Assembly: GCA_964574335.1 (NCBI GenBank)
Contig: CAZNNH010000015.1
Span: 1 to 64,000 of the forward strand
Direction of reading: 5' to 3'
Source: CAZNNH01 sp964574335
Lineage (GTDB): Bacteria; Acidobacteriota; Vicinamibacteria; Fen-336
Length of the DNA stretch: 64,000 nucleotides
Positions 1 to 9,939 of this stretch are shown piece after piece. Below the pieces are notes generated by a model that ran no database searches, was not told the DNA's origin, and was given only the letters and a program-made list of their open reading frames with translations. How positions within the stretch are numbered: position 1 is the first letter of the stretch; every line of letters starts with the position of its first letter. A program made the position numbers and the translations under genes.

Positions 1-417
1 CGGCTGTTCGTGGTCACCACCGGAAACACCGCCTCGGCCTCGGAGCTGGTGATCAACTCGCTGCGCCCGTTCGTACCGGTGGTGCTGGTGGGCAGCACCA
101 GCTACGGGAAGCCGGTCGGCCAGTACGGCTTCGCCTTCTGCGACAAGATCGTCTACCCGGTGGCCTTCAAGATCACCAACGCGGCCGACCAGGGCGATTT
201 CTTCGGCGGCTTCCCGCCGGACTGCGCTGCCCCCGACGACCTCGAGCACCCGCTCGGGGACCCGGCCGAAGGCTCGCTGGCCGAGGCCCTGCACTACCTA
301 GAGACCGGCTCTTGCAGCGCCGCCGCTGGCGGCGAGGCCCGAGCCCAGGCTCTGCGGGCCCAGCGGCTGAGACCCCCTGCCCTGACCGGCTGGCAGCTCA
401 CGCTCAACGCCCACTGA
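1..417 (+). CDS. S41-family (C-terminal processing) peptidase, 3' part only
   Basis: The frame is open from the first base, so the gene begins upstream of the window. The visible part includes the S41 catalytic serine motif (TASASE, codons about 9-14 of the visible frame) and about 25 residues later the SYGKPVGQ segment carrying the general-base lysine, the Ser-Lys arrangement of tail-specific proteases. The C-terminal third is short and Gly/Ala-rich, with no further domain visible. The N-terminal PDZ or signal-peptide region cannot be judged because it lies outside. It is probably an envelope protease. It is followed after 63 bases by a GTPase gene with its own plausible promoter. Confidence 0.8.
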   Translation, partial: RLFVVTTGNTASASELVINSLRPFVPVVLVGSTSYGKPVGQYGFAFCDKIVYPVAFKITNAADQGDFFGGFPPDCAAPDDLEHPLGDPAEGSLAEALHYLETGSCSAAAGGEARAQALRAQRLRPPALTGWQLTLNAH

Positions 418-431
418 GCCGCCGGCCGGTC

Positions 432-460
432 TTGACCGGCGCGGCCGGGCGCGCCAGGAT
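432..460 (+). promoter_or_regulatory. Possible sigma-70 promoter for the TGS GTPase gene
   Basis: TTGACC at 432-437 is followed by a 17-base spacer and CAGGAT at 455-460. The -35 is near consensus and the -10 is weak. It lies 20 bases before the ATG at 481. Confidence 0.35.
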
Positions 461-480
461 GGGCCCGGAGACGTCGAGAC

Positions 481-1506
481 ATGCCGGCCAACCTTTCGCC
501 GGAGTTCAAGGGTGCTCAGGCCGCCTTCCGAAAGGCACGCGAGCCGAAGGAGCGCCTGGACTGCCTGCGCGAGATGCTCCGCACCATCCCCAAGCACAAG
601 GGGACCGAGCACCTCCAGGCCGACATCAAGACCCGTATCAAGGAGCTGACCGAGGAGGCCGCCGGGCCCAAGAAGGGTGGGGCGCGCGGCGGCCCCAGCC
701 TGGTGGTCCGGCCCGAGGGCGCGGCCCAGGTGGCGCTGCTGGGCCCGCCCAACTCGGGCAAGTCCAGCCTGCACGCCAAGCTCACCGGCTCCCACGCCCC
801 GGTGGGACCGTACCCCTTCACCACCCAGCACCCGGTGCCGGGAATGCTGCCCCACCGGGACATCCACTTCCAGCTCGTCGACCTGCCCCCGATCTCGGCC
901 AGCTTCCTCGAGCCGTGGATCTTCAACACCCTCCAGAACACCCACGGCGCCCTGCTGGTGATGGATCTCGGCGACCCGGAGTGTGTGGAGCACGCCGCCG
1001 CGATCCGATCCAGGCTTCGGGAGAAGCGCGTCCACCTGCTGGCCGGGTCGGCCGGCGCGGCCTGGGCTTCGCTGTCCGACGACGAGGCGCTCGAGGAGAC
1101 CTTCGCGATCCGGCTCCCCACCCTGCTGGTGGTCACCAAGGCCGACCTGCTCGCCGACCCGCCGGTCGAGATGGAGGCCTTCCGCCAGCTCGCCGAGGTC
1201 GAGTTCCCCTCTCTCTGCTGCTCGGTGGAGACCGGCGCCGGCCTCGAGGAGATCGGCGCCCGGCTCTTCGAGATGCTCGGGGTGGTCCGCGTCTACACCA
1301 AGGTCCCGGGCCACCCGGTCGAGGCCCACACCCCCTACACGCTGCACCAGCAGGAGACTGTCCTCGACGTGGCCCGAATGGTCCACCGCGGCATGGCGGC
1401 CGATCTCAAGTTCGCCCGCCTCTGGGGGAGCGCGGAGTTCGACGGCCAGCAGGTCGGCGCCGACCACGTGGTGCGCGACGGCGACGTCGTCGAGCTGCAC
1501 TGGTGA
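481..1506 (+). CDS. DRG/Obg-like GTPase with C-terminal TGS domain
   Basis: A 341-residue GTPase of the translation-factor class related to DRG (developmentally regulated GTP-binding) proteins. An N-terminal helical segment (residues 1-65) rich in Lys/Glu is followed by a P-loop GPPNSGKSS at about residues 88-96, a switch-II segment DLPPIS (DLPP where DxPG is usual), a TKAD G4 motif, and a C-terminal TGS domain (last about 75 residues, ending DGDVVELHW) of the kind that binds RNA or ribosomes. DRG-type proteins are usual in archaea and eukaryotes; bacterial members are much less common and less studied. It stands alone between the protease and the ABC exporter. GTPase family is clear; the biological role is unknown. 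Confidence 0.8.
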   Translation: MPANLSPEFKGAQAAFRKAREPKERLDCLREMLRTIPKHKGTEHLQADIKTRIKELTEEAAGPKKGGARGGPSLVVRPEGAAQVALLGPPNSGKSSLHAKLTGSHAPVGPYPFTTQHPVPGMLPHRDIHFQLVDLPPISASFLEPWIFNTLQNTHGALLVMDLGDPECVEHAAAIRSRLREKRVHLLAGSAGAAWASLSDDEALEETFAIRLPTLLVVTKADLLADPPVEMEAFRQLAEVEFPSLCCSVETGAGLEEIGARLFEMLGVVRVYTKVPGHPVEAHTPYTLHQQETVLDVARMVHRGMAADLKFARLWGSAEFDGQQVGADHVVRDGDVVELHW

Positions 1507-1582
1507 TTCGACCGGTCTGCCGCTAGACTCCCCCGGTTGCTCCCCCGCACGGGGCCAGAGACCCGATCCCAGGAGAGGCCGA

Positions 1583-2299
1583 TTGAAGCTCGGAGATGAC
1601 GGACAAAGCGACAGCCTGATCGTGGCCCGCCACCTGGACAAGAAGTACCGACGTGGATCCGAGGAGATCGACGTGCTGCGCGGGCTCAACCTCGACGTGG
1701 ACCAGGGCGAGTTCATCGCCTTCATGGGTCCGAGCGGCTCCGGCAAGACCACCCTGCTCAACCTGCTCGGGGGGCTCGACGTCCCCTCGGCGGGGACGGT
1801 GCGGGTGGCCGGTGACGAGATCACCTACCTGTCGAGGGGAGAGCTCACCGCCTGGCGGGCCCGCCACGTCGGCTTCGTCTTCCAGATGTACAACCTGATC
1901 CCGGTGCTCACCGCCTTCCGCAACGTGGAGCTGCCCCTGCTCTTGACGCCCCTCGACCGCAAGCAGCGGCGGCAGCACGTGAGGACGGCGCTCGGCCTGG
2001 TCGGCCTGCAGGACCGGATGGATCACTACCCGCGCCAGCTCTCCGGCGGCCAGCTCCAGCGGGTCGCCATCGCCCGCGCCATCGTGGCCGACCCCACCTT
2101 CCTGCTCTGCGACGAGCCCACCGGCGACCTCGACCGGAAGAGCGCCGCGGAGATCCTGGACCTGATCGAGCTGCTGGTCCTCGACCACGGCAAGACGGTG
2201 CTGATGGTCACCCACGACCCGCGGGCGGCGGAGCGGGCCCAGGTCACGCTGCATCTCGACAAGGGGGTGCTGATGGAGGCGGCGGAGGGCTCGGTATGA
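1583..2299 (+). CDS. ABC transporter ATP-binding protein, MacB/LolD type
   Basis: An ABC ATPase of 238 residues. It has Walker A GPSGSGKTT, a Q-loop region FVFQMYNLIPVL, the signature LSGGQLQRVAIARA and Walker B FLLCDEPTGDLD, the last typical of the LolD/MacB/FtsE class that works with FtsX-like permeases. The frame is open far upstream, but homology begins only after 1583; a TTG there has an AGGAG ribosome site 7 bases before it and gives a normal length. The stop overlaps the ATG of the next permease by four bases (ATGA), so translation is probably coupled. With the two permeases it would form an inner-membrane machine exporting a lipid, peptide or lipoprotein cargo. The substrate is not identifiable. 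Confidence 0.9.
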   Translation: MKLGDDGQSDSLIVARHLDKKYRRGSEEIDVLRGLNLDVDQGEFIAFMGPSGSGKTTLLNLLGGLDVPSAGTVRVAGDEITYLSRGELTAWRARHVGFVFQMYNLIPVLTAFRNVELPLLLTPLDRKQRRQHVRTALGLVGLQDRMDHYPRQLSGGQLQRVAIARAIVADPTFLLCDEPTGDLDRKSAAEILDLIELLVLDHGKTVLMVTHDPRAAERAQVTLHLDKGVLMEAAEGSV

Positions 2300-3453
2300 G
2301 GTTCCTTCCGCTGCTGCTCGCCAACCTGGGGCGCAAGAAGGCCCGCACCCTGCTCACCTCCGGGTCCTTCGCGGTGGCCCTGTTCCTCTTCGGCCTGCTG
2401 GTCGCGATCCGGGTGGCCTTCAGCGCCGGCATCGACCTGGCCGGCGCCGACCGGCTGATGGTGCTCAACCGGGTCTCGATCATCCAGCCGCTGCCCCTCG
2501 CCTACCGCCAGCGCCTGATGCGCGTCCCCGGAGTCCTGGCCGTCACCTATGCCTCCTGGTTCGGCGGCGTCTATCAGGACGAACGGAACTTCTTCCCCCA
2601 GTACGGCGTCGACGTCGAGACCTTCCCCCAGATGTACCACGAGTTCCAGATCCCTCCCGACCAGCTCGCCGCCTTCAAGGCGGATCGGGCCGGGTGCGTC
2701 GTGGGCTACAAGCTGGCCCGCCGCTTCGGCTGGAAGATCGGCGACCGGATCCCCATCCGCGGCGCGATCTATCCCGGCGACTGGCAGTTCAACCTGCGCG
2801 CCATCTACCGGGGCAGCCGGCCGGCGGACGACGAGACCCAGTTCTGGTTCCATGCCAAGTACCTCGACGAGTACCTGGCGGCACGGCCCGAGGCCCGGTT
2901 CTGGCGCGGCTACGTGGGCTGGTACGTGGTCCGAATCGAGGACCCGGAAGAGGCCCCGGAGGTGGCGAAGCGGATCGACGCGACCTTCGCCAACTCCGCC
3001 TGGGAGACCCGAACCCAGACCGAGAAGGCGATCGCCGCCTCCTTCCTCAAGCAGGTGGGCAACATCGAGCTGCTGGTGCTCAGCATCGGGGCGGTGGTCT
3101 TCTTCACGCTGCTGCTGGTGACCGGCAACACCATGGCCTCCGCGGTCCGCGAGCGGGTCCCGGAGCTGGCGGTGCTGAAGGCGATCGGCTACTCCGACCT
3201 GGGCGTGCTGATGCTGGTGCTGGCCGAGGCCCTCACCCTGGCCGCGGTCGGCGGGGGGCTCGGCCTGGTGGCGGCCAAGCTGCTCAGCTACCACGGCGAC
3301 CCGACCGGAGGGATGCTGGCCGTCTTCTACATGCCCAACCCATGGCTGGCGCTCGGGTGGCTGCTGGCCCTCGGCGTCGGCCTGGCGGCGGGGCTGGTCC
3401 CCGCCCTCACCGCGATGCGGCTGAGCGTGATCGACGCCTTGCGGCGGATCTAG
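2296..3453 (+). CDS. ABC transporter permease, FtsX/MacB fold
   Basis: 385 residues. There is one N-terminal membrane helix (about residues 15-40), a large periplasmic domain of MacB_PCD type (about 45-255) and three C-terminal helices forming the FtsX domain (about 258-380). The cytoplasmic coupling stretch VPELAVLKAIGYSD is the family's conserved segment. It overlaps the ATPase gene and is followed five bases later by a second permease, so the transporter is probably a heterodimer of permeases. Confidence 0.88.
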   Translation: MRFLPLLLANLGRKKARTLLTSGSFAVALFLFGLLVAIRVAFSAGIDLAGADRLMVLNRVSIIQPLPLAYRQRLMRVPGVLAVTYASWFGGVYQDERNFFPQYGVDVETFPQMYHEFQIPPDQLAAFKADRAGCVVGYKLARRFGWKIGDRIPIRGAIYPGDWQFNLRAIYRGSRPADDETQFWFHAKYLDEYLAARPEARFWRGYVGWYVVRIEDPEEAPEVAKRIDATFANSAWETRTQTEKAIAASFLKQVGNIELLVLSIGAVVFFTLLLVTGNTMASAVRERVPELAVLKAIGYSDLGVLMLVLAEALTLAAVGGGLGLVAAKLLSYHGDPTGGMLAVFYMPNPWLALGWLLALGVGLAAGLVPALTAMRLSVIDALRRI

Positions 3454-3458
3454 GAGCC

Positions 3459-4634
3459 ATGAGCACGATCCCCTTTGCCTACAACCTCGAGAGCCTGCGG
3501 GCCCGCTGGCGCTCGGCGCTGGTGGCGGTCCTCGGCATTGCCGGAACGGTGGCGGTCTTCATCGCGATGCTGGCCCTGGCCAAGGGGTTTCGGGCCACCC
3601 TGGTGACCTCGGGCACGCCCGACAACGCCATCGTCCGTCGCGCGGGCGCCACCTCCGAGATGGACAGCGTGGTCGGCCTGGACGAGCTGCGCGCCATCGA
3701 GGACTATGCGCAGGTGGCGCGCGACGACCACGGCATCCCGTTCTCCAGCGCCGAGGTGGTGGTGACCACGGCGCTGCCCCTCCGGTCCACCGGCACCGAC
3801 GCCACCGTCCAGATCCGGGGCGTCTCGCCCCGCGCGCTGTCCGTGCGCCGCCAGGTGCGGCTGGCCGAGGGCCGCTTCCTCCATGAAGGCATGCCCGAGC
3901 TGGTGGTGGGCCGCCACGCCCTCGAGAGCTACTCCGGACTCGAGCTCGGCCAGAAGGCCCGCCTCGGCGGCCTGGAATGGGACGTGGTGGGCGTGCTGGA
4001 CGGCGGCGGCAGCGCCTACGACTCCGAGCTCTGGGGCGACGTCGGCATGGTGGCCCAGGTCTACCAGCGTCCCCGCGGCATCTTCCAGTCGGTGACCCTG
4101 AGGCTGACCTCCCCGGAAGCCCTCGAGGGGTTGAAGGCCGCCGTCGCCTCGGACCCCCGCCTGGACGTGCAGGTCGAGAGCGAGGTCGAGTACTACGAGC
4201 GGGAGTCGGTGCTGGTCCGGGGCCTCATCCTGGGTCTCGGCATGCTGGTGGCCGGGGTGATGGGGGTGGGCGCGGTCTTCGGGGCCCTCAACACCATGTA
4301 CGGAGCGGTGGCGGAGCGGACCCGGGAGATTGCCACCCTGCGAGCCATCGGCTTCTCTGAGGGGGCGGTGGTCTCCTGCTTCGTCCTGGAGGCGCTGCTG
4401 ATCGCGGCCCTCGGTGGGGGGCTCGGCTGCCTGCTGGTGCTGCCTGTCAACGGCGTCACCACCGGGACCATGAACTGGCAGACCTTCTCCCACCTGGCCT
4501 TCGCCTTCCAGGTCACCCCCCCGCTGCTGCTGGCCGGCCTCGGCTTCGCGCTGGCGATGGGGATCGCCGGCGGCCTCCCCCCGGCGTTCCGGGCCGCCCG
4601 CCTCCCGGCCGCCGCGGCGCTGCGCGACCTGTGA
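3459..4634 (+). CDS. ABC transporter permease, FtsX/MacB fold (second subunit)
   Basis: 391 residues with the same plan as the preceding permease: an N-terminal helix, a periplasmic domain and three C-terminal helices, with TREIATLRAIGFSEGAV as the coupling segment. The ATG at 3459 has TAGGAG just upstream, part of which is the stop of the previous gene. The two permeases are clearly diverged rather than a recent duplication. It is the last gene of a three-gene exporter operon; no membrane-fusion protein or outer-membrane channel is beside it. Confidence 0.88.
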   Translation: MSTIPFAYNLESLRARWRSALVAVLGIAGTVAVFIAMLALAKGFRATLVTSGTPDNAIVRRAGATSEMDSVVGLDELRAIEDYAQVARDDHGIPFSSAEVVVTTALPLRSTGTDATVQIRGVSPRALSVRRQVRLAEGRFLHEGMPELVVGRHALESYSGLELGQKARLGGLEWDVVGVLDGGGSAYDSELWGDVGMVAQVYQRPRGIFQSVTLRLTSPEALEGLKAAVASDPRLDVQVESEVEYYERESVLVRGLILGLGMLVAGVMGVGAVFGALNTMYGAVAERTREIATLRAIGFSEGAVVSCFVLEALLIAALGGGLGCLLVLPVNGVTTGTMNWQTFSHLAFAFQVTPPLLLAGLGFALAMGIAGGLPPAFRAARLPAAAALRDL

Positions 4635-4657
4635 CTCCCGTGACTCCCCGGGCGTCC

Positions 4658-4686
4658 TTGACCGCTACCCGGCGCCGGCATAGGCT
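4658..4686 (+). promoter_or_regulatory. Sigma-70 type promoter for the MFS transporter
   Basis: TTGACC (4658-4663), a 17-base spacer, then TAGGCT (4681-4686). It lies 54 bases before the ATG at 4741, which has an AAGGAGCAGGAG ribosome site. Confidence 0.5.
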
Positions 4687-4740
4687 GTGGCGCGCTGCCG
4701 CCGTTTCGATCTTGGGGCTTCCGGAAAGGAGCAGGAGACG

Positions 4741-5969
<1,229 letters not shown>

Positions 5970-5973
<4 letters not shown>

Positions 5974-6710
5974 CCAGCCGCCGCCTTGCGGAGGCCGACC
6001 CGCGGAAGCAGCATGGGCACGCTTCTCTGGTAGCTCCGGTAGCCCTCGCCGAAGTGGGCCGCCAGGTCGCGCTCCTCCAGCCGGCAGCCGACCACGATCC
6101 AGGCGGTCCACATGAGATCGAGGAGCAGCCGATCCGCCGTCACCGTGGGGCACGACCACATGAGCCCCAGCGTGAAGGTGTAGAGCGGGTGGCGGACCAG
6201 CCGGTAGGGACCGCGCACGGTCAGGGGCGGCTCCTGCCGGGTCACGCCCCGCAGCCGGTCCACCACCGGTCGCCGCCCGAAGGCATCGAACGAGCCGAGC
6301 GCCCGCACCCCCCAGAGGAACCCGAGCAGCGAGAGCAGGAAGAGGGCCCGGCCGACGAGGCCAGGGAGGCCCTCGACGCGCAGCAGCGGTGGCCCCGACG
6401 TTTGCCACAGGCCGACCACCGACAACAGAACCACGCCGGAGACCGCCGAGTACAGGGCGCCGTGATACGCATCGGGCAGCCTCCGGCCCAGCCGACGGCG
6501 GAACGACTGGCGGACCATCCCGCTGTGCTGGACGAAGAACACCAGCGACAGCAGCCCGTCCCAGGCCAGCGTCCCGCCGGCCCTGAGGTGGAGGTCGATC
6601 GTCTGGTGTGAGCCGACGAAGAGGAACAGGGCGAACGCCAACAGCGAGACGGCACCCAGCCCCACGCTCAGCAGCACCAGCAGGTAGGTGAAGACCCTCC
6701 CGCGCCCCAT
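5970..6710 (-). CDS. Integral-membrane methyltransferase-like protein (isoprenylcysteine methyltransferase/NnrU type)
   Basis: 246 residues with about six membrane helices. The C-terminal part has the LTVRGPYRLVRHPLYT motif and the following EERDLAAHFGEGYRSY motif, the SAM- and substrate-binding signature of the ICMT/PEMT (phospholipid methyltransferase) fold. The N-terminal half, with QHSGM, is closer to the NnrU-like branch. The ATG overlaps the stop of the upstream gene (ATGA at 6707-6710 read on the minus strand), so it is translationally coupled to the YcaQ-like gene, an unusual partner. The methyl acceptor is unknown. Confidence 0.72.
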
Positions 6711-7915
6711 CAGCCGATCGGCTCCAGCCCCAGCGCCGAGGCGTATCGACGCAGGGCGAAGTCGGCGGCGTGCCGGTCGGCGGTCCGGGTCGGCGATCGG
6801 CGGGACGCCTCCAGGTGCCGGCTCAACACCCGGAGCCGGCCGCGGTCCCGTTCCGCCTTCAGGTCCAGGCGCGCCACCAGCCGCTCGCCCGCCAGCACCG
6901 GCAGGCAGAAGTAGCCGAAACGTCGCTTGGGGGCCGGCTTGAAGATCTCCAGCACCTGCTCGAACCCAAACAGTCCCTCGACACGTCGCCGGTCCCAGAG
7001 CAGCGGGTCGAACGGAGACAGCAGCACCCCGGCGTCCGGTCGGGGTCGCCACGCCGAGAGACGGGCCGCCAGCTCGAGGTCCTCGGTGAGGATCCAGCCC
7101 GGCGTGGGACGGCCCTCGCCGCCCGCCAGCCGGCAGGCCTGGACGCGGCCGCGCTCGACCAGCCGGCCGAGAGCGGCCAGCAGCTCGTGCCGACGATTGA
7201 CCAGCCGCCAGGTGGCGGCCAGGGTGGCGGTGGTGGCCCAGCCGTGGCCGGCCAGCGCCTGCTGCAGCAGTACCTCGAGCCCATCGGCCTTCGAGAGCGG
7301 ATGGGCACGGAGCGCTTCGGGGATCACCCGCTCGGCCAGGTCGTAGGTACGCTGGAAGGCCCGGCGCTCGCGGATCGCCAGCTCGCCGCTCGACCACAAC
7401 GCCGCGGCCACCTTCTTGGTGACCTCGAGCTCCCAGAACCCACGCCCGCCGCCCCCGCCGATCTCCGCCGAGCGGAGCGGCCCCTCCTCGCGGATCCGGC
7501 GGCGCAGGTCACGCGCCACCCGCGGATGCCGGCCGACGAGGTCTCCCCACCAGGGATGGTGACGGAACTCACGCCGGCGGAACTCGAAGGCCGGGTAGAG
7601 CTCGAGCGGGATCCAGCTCGCCTCGTGCCCCCAGTACTCGAACAGCGGCTGCCCGGGGCGGAGCAGCTCCTCGCCCAGAGACGCGTCCAGCCCCTGCAGC
7701 CGCGAGAGCAGGACGATGCAGTGACTGCGGGCGCCGGCGATCGAGACGGTGTCGAGCTGCAGGTAGCCGAAGCGGCGGACTACCGAAAGCGCGGCCTCGC
7801 GCGCGGGCCGGCCGCGCCCGCTGGCGCGGGACGGCAACCCGGTCCACCTCGGCGACAACAGCCCGGCCCGGGCCAGCGCCAGCCGACGGGCCTCACGGAG
7901 GCTCAGCGTCTCCAT
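6710..7915 (-). CDS. Winged-helix DNA glycosylase, YcaQ/AlkX family
   Basis: 401 residues matching the crosslink-repair DNA glycosylase family (HTH_42). The conserved segment FGYLQLDTVSI contains the Q-hydrophobic-D catalytic motif of the YcaQ (AlkX) branch, rather than the QxQ of AlkZ. YcaQ-type enzymes unhook interstrand crosslinks and excise bulky N7-alkyl purines without a helix-hairpin-helix motif. Winged-helix modules continue through the middle (residues about 130-280), and the C-terminal beta-rich part ends in RRFGYFCLPVLAGERLVARLD and following, typical of the family. It is first of a two-gene unit with the membrane methyltransferase. Confidence 0.85.
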   Translation of the reverse strand: METLSLREARRLALARAGLLSPRWTGLPSRASGRGRPAREAALSVVRRFGYLQLDTVSIAGARSHCIVLLSRLQGLDASLGEELLRPGQPLFEYWGHEASWIPLELYPAFEFRRREFRHHPWWGDLVGRHPRVARDLRRRIREEGPLRSAEIGGGGGRGFWELEVTKKVAAALWSSGELAIRERRAFQRTYDLAERVIPEALRAHPLSKADGLEVLLQQALAGHGWATTATLAATWRLVNRRHELLAALGRLVERGRVQACRLAGGEGRPTPGWILTEDLELAARLSAWRPRPDAGVLLSPFDPLLWDRRRVEGLFGFEQVLEIFKPAPKRRFGYFCLPVLAGERLVARLDLKAERDRGRLRVLSRHLEASRRSPTRTADRHAADFALRRYASALGLEPIG

Positions 7916-7958
7916 GGCCCCGACGGACGAGGTGCGGCGTGCGGGTCCAACCGGCCGG

Positions 7959-8282
7959 TCAGGCGGTGGCGGCGTGGATGCGGCGCTTCAGGCGGTGGAT
8001 GCGGCGGCGCAGCGCCTTCAGCTCGCTGCGATCGTGGGCCTGGATAGCCTGGTCGCGCTGGGCCTTCAGCTTCTTGATCTGGGTCTTGACCTGGGTCTTG
8101 TCGAGCCCCACCACCTGGTGGTGCTCGTGGGCCTCGATACCCAGCGCCGTGCAGAGGGCGGGGAGCAGGTGATCCTTGTTCATCTGCGTGTAGCCGTGCA
8201 CCGCCTCGTGCTCGACGTCCTTGGCGATCTCGCGGAGCTGGGACAGCGTCTTCTTGTGCAGCTCCTCGTAGGTGAAGCTCAT
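7959..8282 (-). CDS. Small Rho-N-domain-like, helical protein
   Basis: 107 residues. The first half (about 5-50, with TLSQLREIAKDVEHEAVHGY then NKDHLLPALCTALGI) looks like the SAP-like N-terminal domain of transcription terminator Rho, a short helical nucleic-acid-binding fold. The second half (about 60-105) is a Lys/Arg-rich heptad-like helix that could be a coiled coil or bind nucleic acid. The ATG at 8282 has GGAGGAGG upstream, and a TAGAAT -10-like box lies at 8310-8315 on the minus strand. Proteins of this kind are conserved but uncharacterised; a nucleic-acid role is an inference from the fold. Confidence 0.7.
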   Translation of the reverse strand: MSFTYEELHKKTLSQLREIAKDVEHEAVHGYTQMNKDHLLPALCTALGIEAHEHHQVVGLDKTQVKTQIKKLKAQRDQAIQAHDRSELKALRRRIHRLKRRIHAATA

Positions 8283-8312
8283 GGGGCCTCCTCCGGCGAT
8301 TCGAAGGCCATT

Positions 8313-9827
8313 CTAACCTCCCATCACCCGGACCCGGAAGCCCAGCTCCCGGCACAGCGCCAGCATCTCGCCGAAGATGTCGCCGTAGGCCACCGCCACG
8401 TGGTTGCTCAGGTAGTGGGCCATCAGGGTGTCCTGGCGGACGCCGAGGTCGGCGGCCATGAACGGCCACTGGCGGGTGGTCCCCTGCCACCAGGAATCGC
8501 GCTTGGCCTCGGGCAGCTTGACCACCTCGCCCCGGCCCACGTCCATCCAGAGCTCGCCCCCCTTGATGTAGGCCCGCGACCAGGTGATCGGCCCGGGGAG
8601 GCTCTCGCCGGTGAAGGTCCCGCCCGGGATCGGGAAGTAGCCGGCGGGCTGGCGGTAGGAGTGGACGCCCTGGAGGGTGTCCGGATCGTGGTTGAAGGCG
8701 TAAGCGCTGCACGACCCCGAGTTGAGCAGCACCCAGACGAAGCGGCCGTCGTGCTCGCCCCCCCACCGGACGTCGTGGAACATCACCGCCTGGTGGAGGC
8801 CCTTGGCCCGGAGCAGCCGCTTCATCAGTTCCATCGGCACCAGGTTGCCCTGGTCGGCCTCGGTGGAGCAGACCACGGTGTCACCGTCTCCTTCCGGCCG
8901 ACAGGCCGAGTTGAGCAGCCCCTCGGCGAAATCCGAGGGGGGCCGCAGCGGGACCAGGCCGAGCTGGTACTGCCAGCCCACGCAGTCCGCCTTGAACTCC
9001 CGCACCAGATCCAGCACCGCCAGGTAGTCCCGGAGCTGCTCGCGGGTGGCCCTCTCGTCGAAGTCCTCGGCCCCCTTCTCGCCGTAGTGGAAGGTGACGC
9101 CCTTCTCCTTCACCAGACGAAGGGCGGCGTCGATCCGCTCCTCCGAGACCTGGCGGCCTCGATCGATGATCCAGGCCTGGTCGACCTTGTGCTCGGTGAA
9201 GCCGACCGGGTAGAGCAGCCGCGGGCCGAAGTAGCCGTTGATCATGCCCATCGATGTGTCGCCGAGCATCAGCGCCAGCACCCGCCGGCGCCGGATCTCC
9301 TCCGCCACCCTTCCCGAGAGCCGTGAGGCCTCCGCCGACACCGGGGCCTGGGCGTGCAGCTCGTCCTCCGGGTAGACGATGCGCCCGGTGCGGCACCACT
9401 CGTCGAGGCGCGACATCAACGCCTGATCCCGGGTCCAATCGTCGGCGGCCGTCCACACCCTGGAGAAACGACGTCCCACGCTCTCCAGGCAGGCCCCGGT
9501 GTTGAGCAGGCCCACCAGGCCCGGCCAGGTCCCGGAGAAGTTGCTGGCCAGGAGCAGCGGGTTGTCCTTGCCGACCACGCCGTCGGTGGTGTGGGGCCCG
9601 TAGAACCAGTGGACGCAGACCCCGATCAGGGGATCGTCGACGGGTCCGAGCCTCTCGATCGCCTCGTGGGGCCGGGTCAGGTAGCCCGGGATCCGGTAGT
9701 GGCCGCGCCCCAGCTCGTCGAGGGCCCTCTCGAGCTGAGCGGTCGCGGCCTCGATGCTGGGCAGGGCCAGCTCGTTGGGACGACTCCGATAGTCGCCGGG
9801 CCAGAAGATCGCGACTTGTCCGCTCAT
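8313..9827 (-). CDS. L-fucose/L-arabinose isomerase-like sugar isomerase
   Basis: 504 residues of the FucI/AraA fold. Segments that fit the metal site of L-fucose isomerase are present in order: a glutamate in TEADQGNL (about residue 310), an aspartate in FHDVRW about 35 residues on, and a histidine in SNHVAVAYGD near the C-terminus. The Mn-binding trio is therefore probably intact, although the protein is shorter than E. coli FucI. The ATG at 9827 is chosen over a GTG two codons upstream because it has GAGGAAGG at the right distance. It is divergent from an SDR of the 2-keto-3-deoxy-fuconate dehydrogenase type, with promoters back to back, suggesting deoxysugar catabolism. The exact aldose is not determined. 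Confidence 0.78.
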   Translation of the reverse strand: MSGQVAIFWPGDYRSRPNELALPSIEAATAQLERALDELGRGHYRIPGYLTRPHEAIERLGPVDDPLIGVCVHWFYGPHTTDGVVGKDNPLLLASNFSGTWPGLVGLLNTGACLESVGRRFSRVWTAADDWTRDQALMSRLDEWCRTGRIVYPEDELHAQAPVSAEASRLSGRVAEEIRRRRVLALMLGDTSMGMINGYFGPRLLYPVGFTEHKVDQAWIIDRGRQVSEERIDAALRLVKEKGVTFHYGEKGAEDFDERATREQLRDYLAVLDLVREFKADCVGWQYQLGLVPLRPPSDFAEGLLNSACRPEGDGDTVVCSTEADQGNLVPMELMKRLLRAKGLHQAVMFHDVRWGGEHDGRFVWVLLNSGSCSAYAFNHDPDTLQGVHSYRQPAGYFPIPGGTFTGESLPGPITWSRAYIKGGELWMDVGRGEVVKLPEAKRDSWWQGTTRQWPFMAADLGVRQDTLMAHYLSNHVAVAYGDIFGEMLALCRELGFRVRVMGG

Positions 9828-9848
9828 GACCACCTTCCTCGATCCTCG

Positions 9849-9877
9849 AAGCTAGGCTGGCCGCCGTCCCCTGTCAA
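9849..9877 (-). promoter_or_regulatory. Sigma-70 promoter for the sugar isomerase
   Basis: Read on the minus strand: TTGACA (9877-9872), 17 bases, TAGCTT (9854-9849). The -35 is perfect. The -10 ends 21 bases before the ATG at 9827. Confidence 0.6.
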
Positions 9878-9893
9878 ACCCGGCCCGCCGGCC

Positions 9894-9922
9894 TTGAGAC
9901 CGGCCGCGCCGCCTGATATATA
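9894..9922 (+). promoter_or_regulatory. Sigma-70 promoter for the SDR gene
   Basis: TTGAGA (9894-9899), 17 bases, TATATA (9917-9922). The -10 ends 17 bases before the ATG, so the leader would be only about 10 bases, just holding the GGAGGA ribosome site at 9931-9936. Confidence 0.6.
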
Positions 9923-9939
9923 GGCGCCGCGGAGGACAC

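Noticed and set aside
298..1824. A long minus-strand frame opposite the GTPase and ABC ATPase
   Set aside because: It crosses two well-supported genes, has no family signature and consists of GC-biased composition.
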